From positions 372,001-436,000 of the forward strand of contig JAIVJV010000008.1 in assembly GCA_020199835.1 (NCBI GenBank): a DNA stretch of 64,000 nucleotides, given 5' to 3'. The notes beneath the pieces were generated by a model that saw only the letters and a program-made list of their open reading frames with translations, had not been told where the DNA came from and did not search any database. Shown in pieces: positions 34,461-42,885 of the stretch. Source of the DNA: Acidobacteriota bacterium. GTDB taxonomy: Bacteria; Acidobacteriota; Blastocatellia; Pyrinomonadales; Pyrinomonadaceae. The number at the start of each line of letters is the position of its first letter. Position 1 is the first letter of the stretch. Both the position numbers and the translations under genes were made by a program.

Positions 34461-36920
34461 TCAAGCGGACGGGCGTACGAGTTCGAGGTATTGGAGGCGA
34501 TCGGGTTCGGTGAAGAGGGCGAACACGGTCCAGTCGCTGCCTTTCGAGGCGAGATTGCGGCGGGCAATGTAGAGTGCGGATTCGAGTTTGTTTCCTGCTA
34601 AAAATGCACCATAGAAGTCGGTGGTGAAGGTGGTGGCGGAGGCGTCGTCAATTGCGCGCATGGGTGCGAGGACTGACACACCTCGTTTGGCGAGTTCAAA
34701 CGCGGCGCTTGCGCACGGATTCTCGAAGATGGTACTCACGCCGTTTCTTCCGATTACGAGCAGATTGACACCGCTGTTTCTGAGCAGGTCGCTGAACTCT
34801 TCGACGCGAGGCGTACGGTCGGACAGATAAATTTGTACACCTTCATAATGACCAGGATGGTCGTTGGTGACCTGCTGATAGCTAACCATCCAAGTCCCTT
34901 CGAAATGAACTATGTGCGGTCTGAAGGACTCGAGCTCGTGTTGCAGATTTTTCCATGTCGCTTCTTCGTGCGTTAGCGCACGGTATTGCGTGCCTGGCCC
35001 TGAAGCGATCTCCTCCAAAGTTTTAAGAGTTATGTCGGAGGTAAATCGTGTGCCCGTTGGTGTGTCGGGTATAAAGCTCATGAGCCGCAACGGCGGCAAC
35101 ATCGCCATCGGCAGGTTTTGTGTAGCTGACTTAACACTTCTGACGACCGAATGGTCGGGACTCCTGAGTGCCAGACCTGGCGTTGAAGTCGGCCACCATT
35201 CCCATGGAAGATAATGTATCTCTCGCTCGCTGGAGTTAACCACGAGCCGCAACGACGATGGCGTTGCGAGCACTTCCGATAACGGCTTATACAGGGTTAC
35301 AGGCAGCACATTCATAGCTAACTCCACGCTTCCACGCCGGATCCGTTCTTCAGCGAAACTCGAATCGCTAGCGAAAAGCTCTTTCAGGACCTCTTGTAAC
35401 CCGCTATCAGAGCTCACGCCCATCGCAGCCAGAATCTTTTCCAGAAGTTTTTCGACCCGAAACTTCACGGGACCCGTCAAAGTGTTGCCGAGCATGGAAA
35501 AATTGACGTCGTACGTGATCCCGCCATCAGACGGGGGCGCGCCTTGTGCTTTCTCAAGACTCAATGTCTGTACTTGCAGAACTTTCGGCAGCGACGGCAA
35601 CGGCGCTTGCGGCGCCGGGGAGGGCGGCACGGGCGACGGCAGTGGGTGCTGCGCCACAAAGTTGACTGACTCAGGTACAGCGGTTACCGGTCTACTCGTC
35701 ATCATCACCACCGGCGCAAGCGGCCGATACTGCATCAACTCATTTTCGCTGATCTCGCGGAAGTGCGGCCTGATACGCATAAACCGTTTCAGACGATCAT
35801 CCCTGTCGATCAGCATATAAAGCTCGCGCGCTTCACGCGCGTCGAGATCCGCATCCGTGGGCGGCGGCATTCTATTCAGCAACAACTCTTCGACGTATTT
35901 GAGCGCCGCGTAATTCGCCCTGCAGAGTCGCGCGATCTCGGGCCAGGTGTAGACAAACCCATCGAACTTCGCGAACTTGCGCACGTTGACGAAATGGCTC
36001 GCGACAGTAGCCAACACGTTCAGATCGCTCCTGATCTCGTCAACCTGCAATTTGAACTTTTCATCGAAAAGCAGTAATGCGGAGTTCGCCACCTGTTTTC
36101 GCTCGTCATCCGGCTTTTTCTCGCGCGCGTTCTCCGGTATCCTCGCGCGCGCCTCTGCAAACAGCTCGCGATGCTCCCACGCGAGCCGAATCAGTTTTTT
36201 AGGCGCACGTGAAAGATGGCCGGGGTTTAGGAACAACTGTTGCAATGTTTGCTTCGCGATCTTCTCCCGCCAAAGCGTCAGAACGTTGACGACAGACGCT
36301 TCCTCATCGCCCGTGTAATCGCGACTGGCCCTCAGCGAAGCCATGACGATGTACCAGTTTGGCGACATAGCAAGGTCATACAAGAGCTCCGCAGTGGACT
36401 TTTCATTTGCCGCCGCGGGCCCCGTTTCCAATAACGTCAGGAACTTGTTCAGATCGTTGACAATCAGATGATTTGGATCGAGCACGCCCGTGGTCCGCAT
36501 TCCTGCAATCACCGCCTCGAGCGTTCCGTTTCGTGAATAGACCATCTTCTGCGACTCTGCCGTGACGTCGGAGACTTCCGCCAATAACTCAAGATGAGCG
36601 GGGCGCGCGTCCTTGAACGGATCTTGATCCGAGCCGAAGAGTTCGCGAAGCGCCGGCACAGCGGCGACGGCTTCGAGCAGTTTTCTTCGCGCGACGGCAG
36701 TCGGCCAGGTTTCAGTGGAAAAGTCGGTGAGTTGTGTTTTGTCGATCGGTGAAGCTCTGACTCGCGTTAGAAAGGCCTGGTAGTTGGGCGGATCGGTCAG
36801 AAGTCGAACGGTATGGAACGGCAGTTTCCTGTTCCATTGGGCCAGCACGATGAGTTTGTTGAGCCACTCGATCGTTTGCTTTGGTTCAATGGAAGTTTGT
36901 TGGTCCATCACCTGCCTCAT
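34461..36920 (-). CDS. Large protein with C-terminal CHAT-like domain lacking the catalytic Cys
   Basis: An 819-residue protein with no signal peptide. Residues 1-410 are mostly helical and unrecognised. Residues about 425-455 are a proline-rich linker. The C-terminal 200 residues follow the CHAT (caspase-like) pattern: PHIVHFEGTWMV with His672 at the usual histidine position, then LLVIGRNGVS where active proteins have a strand ending in N-A-C, then FELAKRGVSVLAPMRAIDD and FYGAFLAGNKLESALYIARR. The catalytic Cys is absent, so it may be a pseudo-protease used for recognition. The start overlaps the KAP gene stop (ATGA); ATG 36908, with GAGG before it, is an alternative. The function is unknown. 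Confidence 0.6.
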   Translation of the reverse strand: MRQVMDQQTSIEPKQTIEWLNKLIVLAQWNRKLPFHTVRLLTDPPNYQAFLTRVRASPIDKTQLTDFSTETWPTAVARRKLLEAVAAVPALRELFGSDQDPFKDARPAHLELLAEVSDVTAESQKMVYSRNGTLEAVIAGMRTTGVLDPNHLIVNDLNKFLTLLETGPAAANEKSTAELLYDLAMSPNWYIVMASLRASRDYTGDEEASVVNVLTLWREKIAKQTLQQLFLNPGHLSRAPKKLIRLAWEHRELFAEARARIPENAREKKPDDERKQVANSALLLFDEKFKLQVDEIRSDLNVLATVASHFVNVRKFAKFDGFVYTWPEIARLCRANYAALKYVEELLLNRMPPPTDADLDAREARELYMLIDRDDRLKRFMRIRPHFREISENELMQYRPLAPVVMMTSRPVTAVPESVNFVAQHPLPSPVPPSPAPQAPLPSLPKVLQVQTLSLEKAQGAPPSDGGITYDVNFSMLGNTLTGPVKFRVEKLLEKILAAMGVSSDSGLQEVLKELFASDSSFAEERIRRGSVELAMNVLPVTLYKPLSEVLATPSSLRLVVNSSEREIHYLPWEWWPTSTPGLALRSPDHSVVRSVKSATQNLPMAMLPPLRLMSFIPDTPTGTRFTSDITLKTLEEIASGPGTQYRALTHEEATWKNLQHELESFRPHIVHFEGTWMVSYQQVTNDHPGHYEGVQIYLSDRTPRVEEFSDLLRNSGVNLLVIGRNGVSTIFENPCASAAFELAKRGVSVLAPMRAIDDASATTFTTDFYGAFLAGNKLESALYIARRNLASKGSDWTVFALFTEPDRLQYLELVRPSA

Positions 36921-38428
36921 TCCGCCGGCCGGAGATTACTTTGCGCAAGTAAACCCGGCTTTACAGATTCTACGGCTCTTTTCACGTCGCCGAGTCTGCC
37001 AGTGTCATCGTACTTTTTGATCATGGCGCTTGCCCGCTCGAAGGGGGTACCGTTGTAGTTTCCATACGGCTCGTTCAAGAGAAGAAACAGATCGGGTATT
37101 TCAAGCTCGTTAAAATTTGGTGGCCTAATAAATCGAGACAGAGCGAGTGCCTCAGAGATGTCTGATTCGCGAGGCTCAGCCGCTGAAACGCTTTCGGGGC
37201 CTTCCACGTCCGTGGGACCAGACCCGACGGAGAACGGATTCCCAACCACGTTCTGAAAAGTCAGACGCTGGCAGTACTGCTTCACCCGCCGTGGATTATT
37301 ACCGACGATGCTCTGAATGATGTCACCGGCCGGTGTCCAGTGCGGAAACTCCGCCGCGATCAACCGTTGCGTCTGTTCCGGCGTGCGCGGCGGCACGCGC
37401 GTGCGAAACTGAATGATCTTTTCCAGATACTCCTGACCCTTCGACGCGATTTCCAGCTCCGCTTCTCTCTCAAACAACTCGCGATACCGCAGCCGCAGCC
37501 CCTGCGCAATTAAGCGTTCATCAACGGCAATGATGTAAACGCAGTCGGGTTCCGACAGGGCGATGCGAATAGATTCCATGATGTCGAGCGCAACGTCGGG
37601 CTGCGCGCGATCTAAATCGTCGATGAAAACGTAAACCGGATCTCTGCCGACCTTCGTCCCGACCAGGTCGCGAAAGATCTCCTGAAATTTCGTGAGCGCA
37701 TCGACCTCTTCACTCGGCGCTTGATTGCCGTTCGCGTCCCGCGACTTTCCCGAGTTAGGTTTTGGTTCCCCGCCGAAAAAAGTGCGAATACCCGCCGCGA
37801 GTGGCGAGACTGTTCCGAGTACTGACAGCGCTCCGCTGACCACGGCCGACACGACGGCTTCCTGGTCCAGCGATTCCTTTGGCGTGCGTTTGCTGATCTT
37901 TCCGTAATCGGTGCGGTCGAGATCGATCTTCAATTGCTCGTACCTCGTCACCTCGGGGGGCGGCGTCTTGTCGCGGAAAAGATCTCCGTGAAGAAAGGCG
38001 CTCAGGTTGGCGAACAAGTCCGGCCGCTGTTTGTTCGACTCTGTCTTCGGTTTATCCGGTTCGTCTTTTTCGTCCGCCTCGTTGGGAACGTGATACAGAA
38101 CTTTCGCGATCTCGAGGATCAAAGCGCGCCAGAGTTTTTCGGAAGTCGTGTAGGGCCACGCCGAGAACGTGACGAAATAGAAGGGTGACGGTGGTCCCGA
38201 TTCATCGGGGCGTGGGCCTGGAGTGAGATGGCGTTTCAGAAAGTTCACCATCGTAGTCTTGCCTTCACCCCACTCGCCGAAGATGCCGATCGTGAACGGC
38301 AACTTGCGATCCTGCTTGATGAAATCCGCCAACGCCTTTGCGTGGCGATTCATGTCGAGCAGATCGCCTTCAGGCTCGACCAAAGGCTCATCGATCGCGC
38401 GCGCCATGATTTTGTTGGGCGTACTCAT
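36917..38428 (-). CDS. KAP-family P-loop NTPase
   Basis: A 503-residue ATPase of the KAP family. The Walker A is IGIFGEWGEGKTTMVNFL (residues 47-64), followed by VTFSAWPY. The Walker B and family signature is YVFIDDLDRAQPD (266-278), with IIAVDERLIAQGL after it. Residues 192-213 are a hydrophobic insert (VVSAVVSGALSVLGTVSPLA), consistent with the membrane insertions typical of KAP proteins. The ATG at 38428 overlaps the stop of the upstream membrane protein (ATGA). KAP proteins include PifA of plasmid F, which excludes phage, and animal Kidins220. Flanked by a membrane protein and a CHAT-like protein, it is probably the switch of a membrane-bound complex. Confidence 0.85.
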   Translation of the reverse strand: MSTPNKIMARAIDEPLVEPEGDLLDMNRHAKALADFIKQDRKLPFTIGIFGEWGEGKTTMVNFLKRHLTPGPRPDESGPPSPFYFVTFSAWPYTTSEKLWRALILEIAKVLYHVPNEADEKDEPDKPKTESNKQRPDLFANLSAFLHGDLFRDKTPPPEVTRYEQLKIDLDRTDYGKISKRTPKESLDQEAVVSAVVSGALSVLGTVSPLAAGIRTFFGGEPKPNSGKSRDANGNQAPSEEVDALTKFQEIFRDLVGTKVGRDPVYVFIDDLDRAQPDVALDIMESIRIALSEPDCVYIIAVDERLIAQGLRLRYRELFEREAELEIASKGQEYLEKIIQFRTRVPPRTPEQTQRLIAAEFPHWTPAGDIIQSIVGNNPRRVKQYCQRLTFQNVVGNPFSVGSGPTDVEGPESVSAAEPRESDISEALALSRFIRPPNFNELEIPDLFLLLNEPYGNYNGTPFERASAMIKKYDDTGRLGDVKRAVESVKPGLLAQSNLRPAE

Positions 38429-39243
38429 TTCGCCGTCACGTTTGATTTCATGGGCCACTTGATTCGTCGCAGGAATATCAGCAGGAGCAGAAGGCCCACG
38501 AGCGCAGCGCCGGGAAAACTGAATTGATCGTAAGCAAACAGCAGCATGAGCGCGGCCAGGGCGAGTTCGAGTGGTCGAAAGCCCTCGACCGTAGACATTC
38601 TCTTCTTCGCGGCCATTCTCCAAAGCAACACTCGCACCAGCAACACGACGCCGGTGACAACGGCTAACGTGATGACGATAGTTCCGAGGCGTTTGACCAC
38701 GGCGTACCAAAAACTGGCCCGGCGGAATTGCGACTCTGCGGGTCCGGTTTTCCGATCCAATTCTGAAGTGAGCGTGTCGGCTTGTTGCTTCAACGCCGTG
38801 AGTCGTGCTTCGAGGGAGTTGACGACCGTCGTAGTTGAACGCTCCTGTCTGCGAGCTTCCGTGTAGGCACGGGTTATCTCCGGCGGCACGTTGGCTGGTG
38901 ACTTGGCGTCGGCTAGTTCGGGATACGTGGCCATATATGATTGAACGGCTGCGTTCTGTTTTAGCTGTTCGAGCCGGGCGGCGTTGAGATATTTCTGAAT
39001 CTCCGTCGACTCGTTTTTCACGTCTGCGAGTTCAGCTTTTTGCTTCGACACGCCATGAGCGTCGAGGATCTTCTGCTCGTTCGGTTCGCGCTCGCGCAGC
39101 AGTTCGGTGAAGCCACGCTCGACGACAGCCCAAACGCCGAAACCCAAGAGTATGAGCAGAAGCAGCGAGACGAGATCCGCGCCCGAGGGAGATCGCGTCG
39201 TGACTTCCGTTTGTGTTGACTTTGCTGTTTGAGGATCGGCCAT
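38425..39243 (-). CDS. Membrane protein with periplasmic or cytoplasmic coiled coil
   Basis: A 272-residue membrane protein of no recognised family. Hydrophobic segments are at about 23-42, 187-208, 224-238 and 243-259. Residues 45-170 are charged and helical with heptad-like stretches (KQKAELADVKNESTEIQKYL; NSLEARLTALKQQADTLTSE), a likely coiled coil between TM1 and TM2. I start it at the ATG at 39243; an upstream extension has no ribosome site. It is the first gene of the KAP and CHAT-like operon and ends in an ATGA overlap with the KAP gene. It may anchor or sense for the KAP ATPase, which is inference from operon position. Confidence 0.7.
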   Translation of the reverse strand: MADPQTAKSTQTEVTTRSPSGADLVSLLLLILLGFGVWAVVERGFTELLREREPNEQKILDAHGVSKQKAELADVKNESTEIQKYLNAARLEQLKQNAAVQSYMATYPELADAKSPANVPPEITRAYTEARRQERSTTTVVNSLEARLTALKQQADTLTSELDRKTGPAESQFRRASFWYAVVKRLGTIVITLAVVTGVVLLVRVLLWRMAAKKRMSTVEGFRPLELALAALMLLFAYDQFSFPGAALVGLLLLLIFLRRIKWPMKSNVTAK

Positions 39244-39297
39244 AACGAACCGGCCAATGAAGGTTAAAGGACTACGAGATTTGCGAGCGCGGCATAG

Positions 39298-39324
39298 ACT
39301 ATATTCAGCCCGAAGGCTTGTCAA
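39298..39324 (-). promoter_or_regulatory. Probable promoter of the membrane protein, KAP, CHAT-like operon
   Basis: On the minus strand TTGACA (39324-39319) is a perfect -35. It is followed after 15 bases by TATAGT (39303-39298), or after 17 by TAGTCT. Transcription would begin about 45 bases before the ATG at 39243. The spacer contains a small AGCC-TTCG-GGCT hairpin. Spacing for the better -10 is short, hence the moderate confidence. Confidence 0.5.
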
Positions 39325-39389
39325 CAGATTCAACGGGTTTGGAAGGGGCTGGCTAAAGTCTCGCCACAACGATTACTATTCGGCCACAC

Positions 39390-41114
39390 ATGACAGACGT
39401 TTCGGGCGAAGTTCTAGTTACCAGTCTCGCCTTAATCGGCATCGTCATCATCGTGTCGGCGCTGCTTTCCGGGCTGATCGACCGTAGTGGCTTGCCGCAG
39501 GTCGCGGTGTTTCTCGCGATCGGCGCGGCCCTGGGTCCCGCGGGTCTCGGTGTCTTCAATACGACACTCGATTCCCCGGCGCTGCGCGTCGTCGCCACAT
39601 TGAGCTTGACCCTGGTGCTTTTCACCGACGCTGTCTCGCTCAGCATTTCAGAGGTCAAACGTCACAGCGGTCTCGCCTTTCGGATGCTCGGTCCAGGTAC
39701 GATCCTGTGCGCCGCCGTGACTGCCATCGCCGCGTGGTGGTTACTGAAAGTGCCACCCGCATCCGCCGGTATTCTCGGCGCCGCACTCGCTTCGACCGAT
39801 CCCGTCCTGCTTCGCGGTCTGCTGCGCCGCCGCGACATCCCGGACGACGCGCGCCAGGCCCTGCAACTCGAAAGCGGACTCAACGACGTCGTGCTGCTTC
39901 CGATCGTCGTGATCGCGATCGCTTTCACCGGTCACTACGAAGTGAACGCAGGTAGTCTCGCGAAACTCAATCTCGGCCTCTTTATTCTCGGCCCGGGCGC
40001 GGGTATCGCCGTCGGCTTAATCGGCGTGGCCGCACTCGATCTGATTCGCAAACGAACCGGCGTCCGCCGCGATTACGAATCGTTGTACTCGCTGGGCATC
40101 GCATTTTCAGCTTACGCAGCCGCCGAAGCAGTTCACGGCAGCGGCTTTCTCGCAGCGTTTGCAGCAGGTTTAACAATAGCCGCACTCGACGTCGAACTCT
40201 GTGACTGCTTTATCGAATACGGCGGCGTGACTGCCGAGATGTTGTTGCTCTTCACATTCGTGATCTTCGGCAGTTCGCTAATCTGGACGGGTTTCAGCGG
40301 ACTCGACTGGCCGACATTGATCTTCGCCGCAGTGGCAATGTTGATCCGCATTCCGATCTATCTCGCGTCACTGCTCGGTTCGCGCGTCAATCGGCGCGGG
40401 CGTTTGTTGATCGCATGGTTCGGACCGCGCGGGCTCAGCTCACTGCTGTTAATTCTGTTGCCCGTGTTTGCGGGCCTACCGGGTAGCGAACGTTTGTTTC
40501 AGGTCTGCGCCTTGATCGTCCTGTCGTCGGTCGTGATCCACGGCACGTCCCCGATGCTGCTCGCCCGTTTCGGTAAACCGAAGGAGGATGACGTAACGCC
40601 TTCACCTGAAACTGAAAGGGCCGCCGCGGCCGCTGCTACCGCAGCTATAACACTGCCTGGCGCTGCGACTGCCACAAACGCAGCACCGACCACAGCAAGG
40701 TCAACCGCAAGCACTGCAACACCGTCATCAACCGCCGCGCCCGAGGTTGGTCCAGGCATCGTGACAATCGAAGACGTGGACCGCCTGCAAAATGCCGGCG
40801 AAAAAGTGAGCCTCCTCGACGTGCGGACCGAACGCAGCATGGAGACCAGCGAGTCAATGGTCCACGGTGCGGTGCGCATGCCGCCCGAACACGTCGCTGC
40901 ACAGGCACGCGAACTCAAACTACCAAAGGACGCATGGCTAATCGCCTACTGCGCTTGACCAAACGAAGCGACCAGCGCCCGGGTGGCGCAGGAACTCCGA
41001 CAAGCAGGATGGACCAAAGCCCGCGCACTCCTCGGCGGCTGGAACGCGTGGCTCGACGCAGAGCTTCCCGTCGAGCCGATCCGCAGATCGATGTCTTCGG
41101 CTTCTCTCAGATGA
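39390..41114 (+). CDS. Cation/proton antiporter fused to rhodanese domain, candidate selenoprotein
   Basis: Residues 1-410 are a CPA1/NhaP-type Na+(K+)/H+ antiporter with about 12 helices (LALIGIVIIVSALLSGLID; LGAALASTDPVLL; LESGLNDVVLLP; WFGPRGLSSLLLIL). An Ala/Thr-rich linker leads to a rhodanese domain from about 455 (IVTIEDVDRLQNAGEKVSLL, then DVRTERS). The frame meets TGA at 40956-40958 right after AWLIAYCA, then continues in frame PNEATSARVAQELRQAGW and LLGGWNAWLDAELPVEP to a TGA at 41112. In related rhodaneses this loop is YCxCPNE, so the TGA replaces the catalytic Cys (residue 523). A SECIS-like hairpin follows, and the extended stop overlaps the next ATG. If the TGA is a true stop, the protein is 522 residues with half a rhodanese domain. 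Confidence 0.7.
40972..40992 (+). promoter_or_regulatory. Bacterial SECIS-like hairpin after in-frame TGA
   Basis: GCGCC (40975-40979) pairs with GGCGC (40985-40989) around the loop CGGGT. The stem extends through an A-A mismatch by CC (40972-40973) with GG (40991-40992). The first loop G is at 40981, about 22 bases after the TGA. As I recall, bacterial SECIS elements need an apical loop roughly 16-37 bases after the UGA with a G among its first two bases, and this hairpin meets both. A GC-rich hairpin this small can also occur by chance. Confidence 0.5.
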
Positions 41115-42316
41115 AACGACTACTAGTCTTCGCTCTCATTATGACCGTCGGACTTGTGGCTCAGAGCCAGAACAGACCCCGCGCTCGCGAAGCCGGCATC
41201 AAGGTCGGCGTTCTTTCTCCTGGTTTACTCAACGCGATCACAGACGTCGGCGGCCTGCTCGTGGGCCACACGACTCTCATTCGCGGCGATGACGTGCGCA
41301 CGGGAGTCACAGCGATTCTGCCTCACGGCGGAAACCTGTTTCGTGAAAAAGTGCCGGGCGCAATCTTCGTCGGCAACGGCTTCGGCAAACTCGCGGGCTC
41401 GACCCAGGTTAACGAACTCGGCGAGATCGAAACGCCTATCCTGCTGACTTCCACACTCAGTGTGCCCCGCGTCGCGGATTACCTCATCGACTACATGCTC
41501 GCGCTGCCCGGAAACGAAGACGTCCAATCGATCAATCCCGTCGTGGCCGAAACCAACGACGGTTATCTTAATGACATTCGCGGCCGCCACATCACGCGCG
41601 ACGACGTGTTTTCCGCGTTGAAAAGCGCAAAAAACGGGCCCGTTGCCGAAGGTTCGGTCGGCGCGGGCACTGGTACGGTCGCGTTTGGTTTCAAAGGCGG
41701 AATCGGCACCTCGTCGCGCAAGCTGCCGTCGAGACTGGGTGGATTCACGGTAGGCGTGCTGGTACAAACAAACTTCGGCGGAGTTTTAACGATCAACGGC
41801 GCGCCGGTCGGCCAGGAACTGGATCGTTACTACCTGCGTGACGATCTCAGGCAGGCGAGCCGCAGGTCACAGGCCGGGGAGAACGAGGCTGATGGCTCCG
41901 TCATCATCGTCATCGCGACTGATGCTCCGGTGGACGCCCGAAACCTCCGTCGCATGGCTGCGCGAGCGATGATGGGCCTTGCCCGCACCGGCGCCGCCGC
42001 CACCAACGGAAGCGGCGACTACGCCATCGCCTTCTCAACCGCCGATGAGGTGCGCGTGCGGCCACAGGCCCAAAGCGCCCAGAGCGCCCAGAGTGCCCCG
42101 ACTAATCGCCACGTACCGCGCACGGTCAAAACTCTGGGTAACGACGCGATGTCGCCGCTCTTTCTCGCGGTCATCGAGGCCACTGAAGAGGCCATTTACA
42201 ACTCGCTCTTCAGGGCCAACACCATCACGGGTAAGGGCCATACGGTCGAAGCGCTGCCATTGGACCGTACGCTGGAGATTATTCGAAAGCATGGCCTAAG
42301 TGCTCCTAAACCGTAG
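41111..42316 (+). CDS. P1-family (S58, DmpA-like) aminopeptidase, exported
   Basis: A 401-residue member of the DmpA/BapA peptidase family, N-terminal nucleophile enzymes that cleave themselves and act as aminopeptidases, often on beta- or D-peptides. The conserved blocks are NAITDVGGLLVGHTTL, TGVTAILPHG, AETNDGYLNDIRG, GSVGAGTGTVAFGFKGGIGT, LVQTNFGG, DGSVIIVIATDAP and SGDYAIAFST. The probable self-cleavage point is Gly262-Ser263 in DGSVIIV. A signal peptide (MKRLLVFALIMTVGLVAQSQ) indicates export. The ATG at 41111 overlaps the TGA that ends the extended antiporter-rhodanese frame (ATGA); an earlier in-frame ATG at 40934 lies inside that frame and is rejected. Confidence 0.85.
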   Translation: MKRLLVFALIMTVGLVAQSQNRPRAREAGIKVGVLSPGLLNAITDVGGLLVGHTTLIRGDDVRTGVTAILPHGGNLFREKVPGAIFVGNGFGKLAGSTQVNELGEIETPILLTSTLSVPRVADYLIDYMLALPGNEDVQSINPVVAETNDGYLNDIRGRHITRDDVFSALKSAKNGPVAEGSVGAGTGTVAFGFKGGIGTSSRKLPSRLGGFTVGVLVQTNFGGVLTINGAPVGQELDRYYLRDDLRQASRRSQAGENEADGSVIIVIATDAPVDARNLRRMAARAMMGLARTGAAATNGSGDYAIAFSTADEVRVRPQAQSAQSAQSAPTNRHVPRTVKTLGNDAMSPLFLAVIEATEEAIYNSLFRANTITGKGHTVEALPLDRTLEIIRKHGLSAPKP

Positions 42317-42452
42317 CCGCACTATCACGACAAGTTCACGGTGGTCTAACCTTTTCATACTGACTGTAAAAGTGTTTGACACTCGCTATACCGCTGCATA
42401 GAATCCTCTCGAACCCCCATAACTAAACTTTACTGAAAAGGGAGTCATAACA

Positions 42453-42824
42453 GTGACGACGAGACTGAATGTTCGTGTCAATCGAAAACGGCCGGAGTCG
42501 ATGACGCGACAGATTCGCGAACAACTGGATGAGCTTATCGAAGCGGGATCGCTCGCAGCAGGAACCTTGCTTCCGAGCGAACGTGAGCTGGCGAATACGC
42601 TGAAGGTCGCGCGCAATGTTGTTCGTGGTGCTTATGAACAGCTCATGGACGCCGGCAGGTTGCGGAGTGAAGGCCGCAGAGGCAGAAGCGTCAGCAGCAG
42701 CAGTGGCGGTGGTGGCGGCAGTAGAGGAGGGACCACGACGAAGAAGAAGTCCACAAAGTCAACCAAATCAACCAAGTCAAGCAAGTCAACGAAGTCATCG
42801 AAAACGAAATCACGCAAAAAGTAA
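42453..42824 (+). CDS. Small GntR-type regulator with Lys/Ser/Thr-rich tail
   Basis: A 123-residue protein starting at GTG with AGGGAG before it. Residues about 13-78 are a GntR winged helix-turn-helix (RQIREQLDELIEAGSLAAGT, LLPSERELANTLKVARNVVR, YEQLMDAGRL). There is no effector domain. Instead residues about 79-92 are Ser/Gly-rich and the last 30 repeat Lys-Ser-Thr triplets, like a histone H1 tail. The helix-turn-helix should bind DNA specifically, and the tail may add non-specific DNA contacts. It stands alone between the peptidase gene and a convergent acyltransferase. The target is unknown. Confidence 0.8.
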   Translation: MTTRLNVRVNRKRPESMTRQIREQLDELIEAGSLAAGTLLPSERELANTLKVARNVVRGAYEQLMDAGRLRSEGRRGRSVSSSSGGGGGSRGGTTTKKKSTKSTKSTKSSKSTKSSKTKSRKK

Positions 42825-42885
42825 GCTCCTTTTCGTGATGAACTGTTTCCCCCTTTCCCAATGCGGGTCGCTGACTAGTTAACCC

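Noticed and set aside
38429..38710. N-terminal extension of the KAP NTPase
   Set aside because: It overlaps the membrane protein gene and has no family similarity; the ATGA at 38428 is the natural start.
36917..39243. KAP operon as a recent mobile island
   Set aside because: No integrase, tRNA, direct repeats or change of base composition at its edges.
40934..41110. In-frame extension of the P1 peptidase upstream to an ATG at 40934
   Set aside because: These codons give an arginine-rich sequence with no family match. They overlap the well-conserved rhodanese C-terminus in another frame, and the signal peptide starts at 41111.
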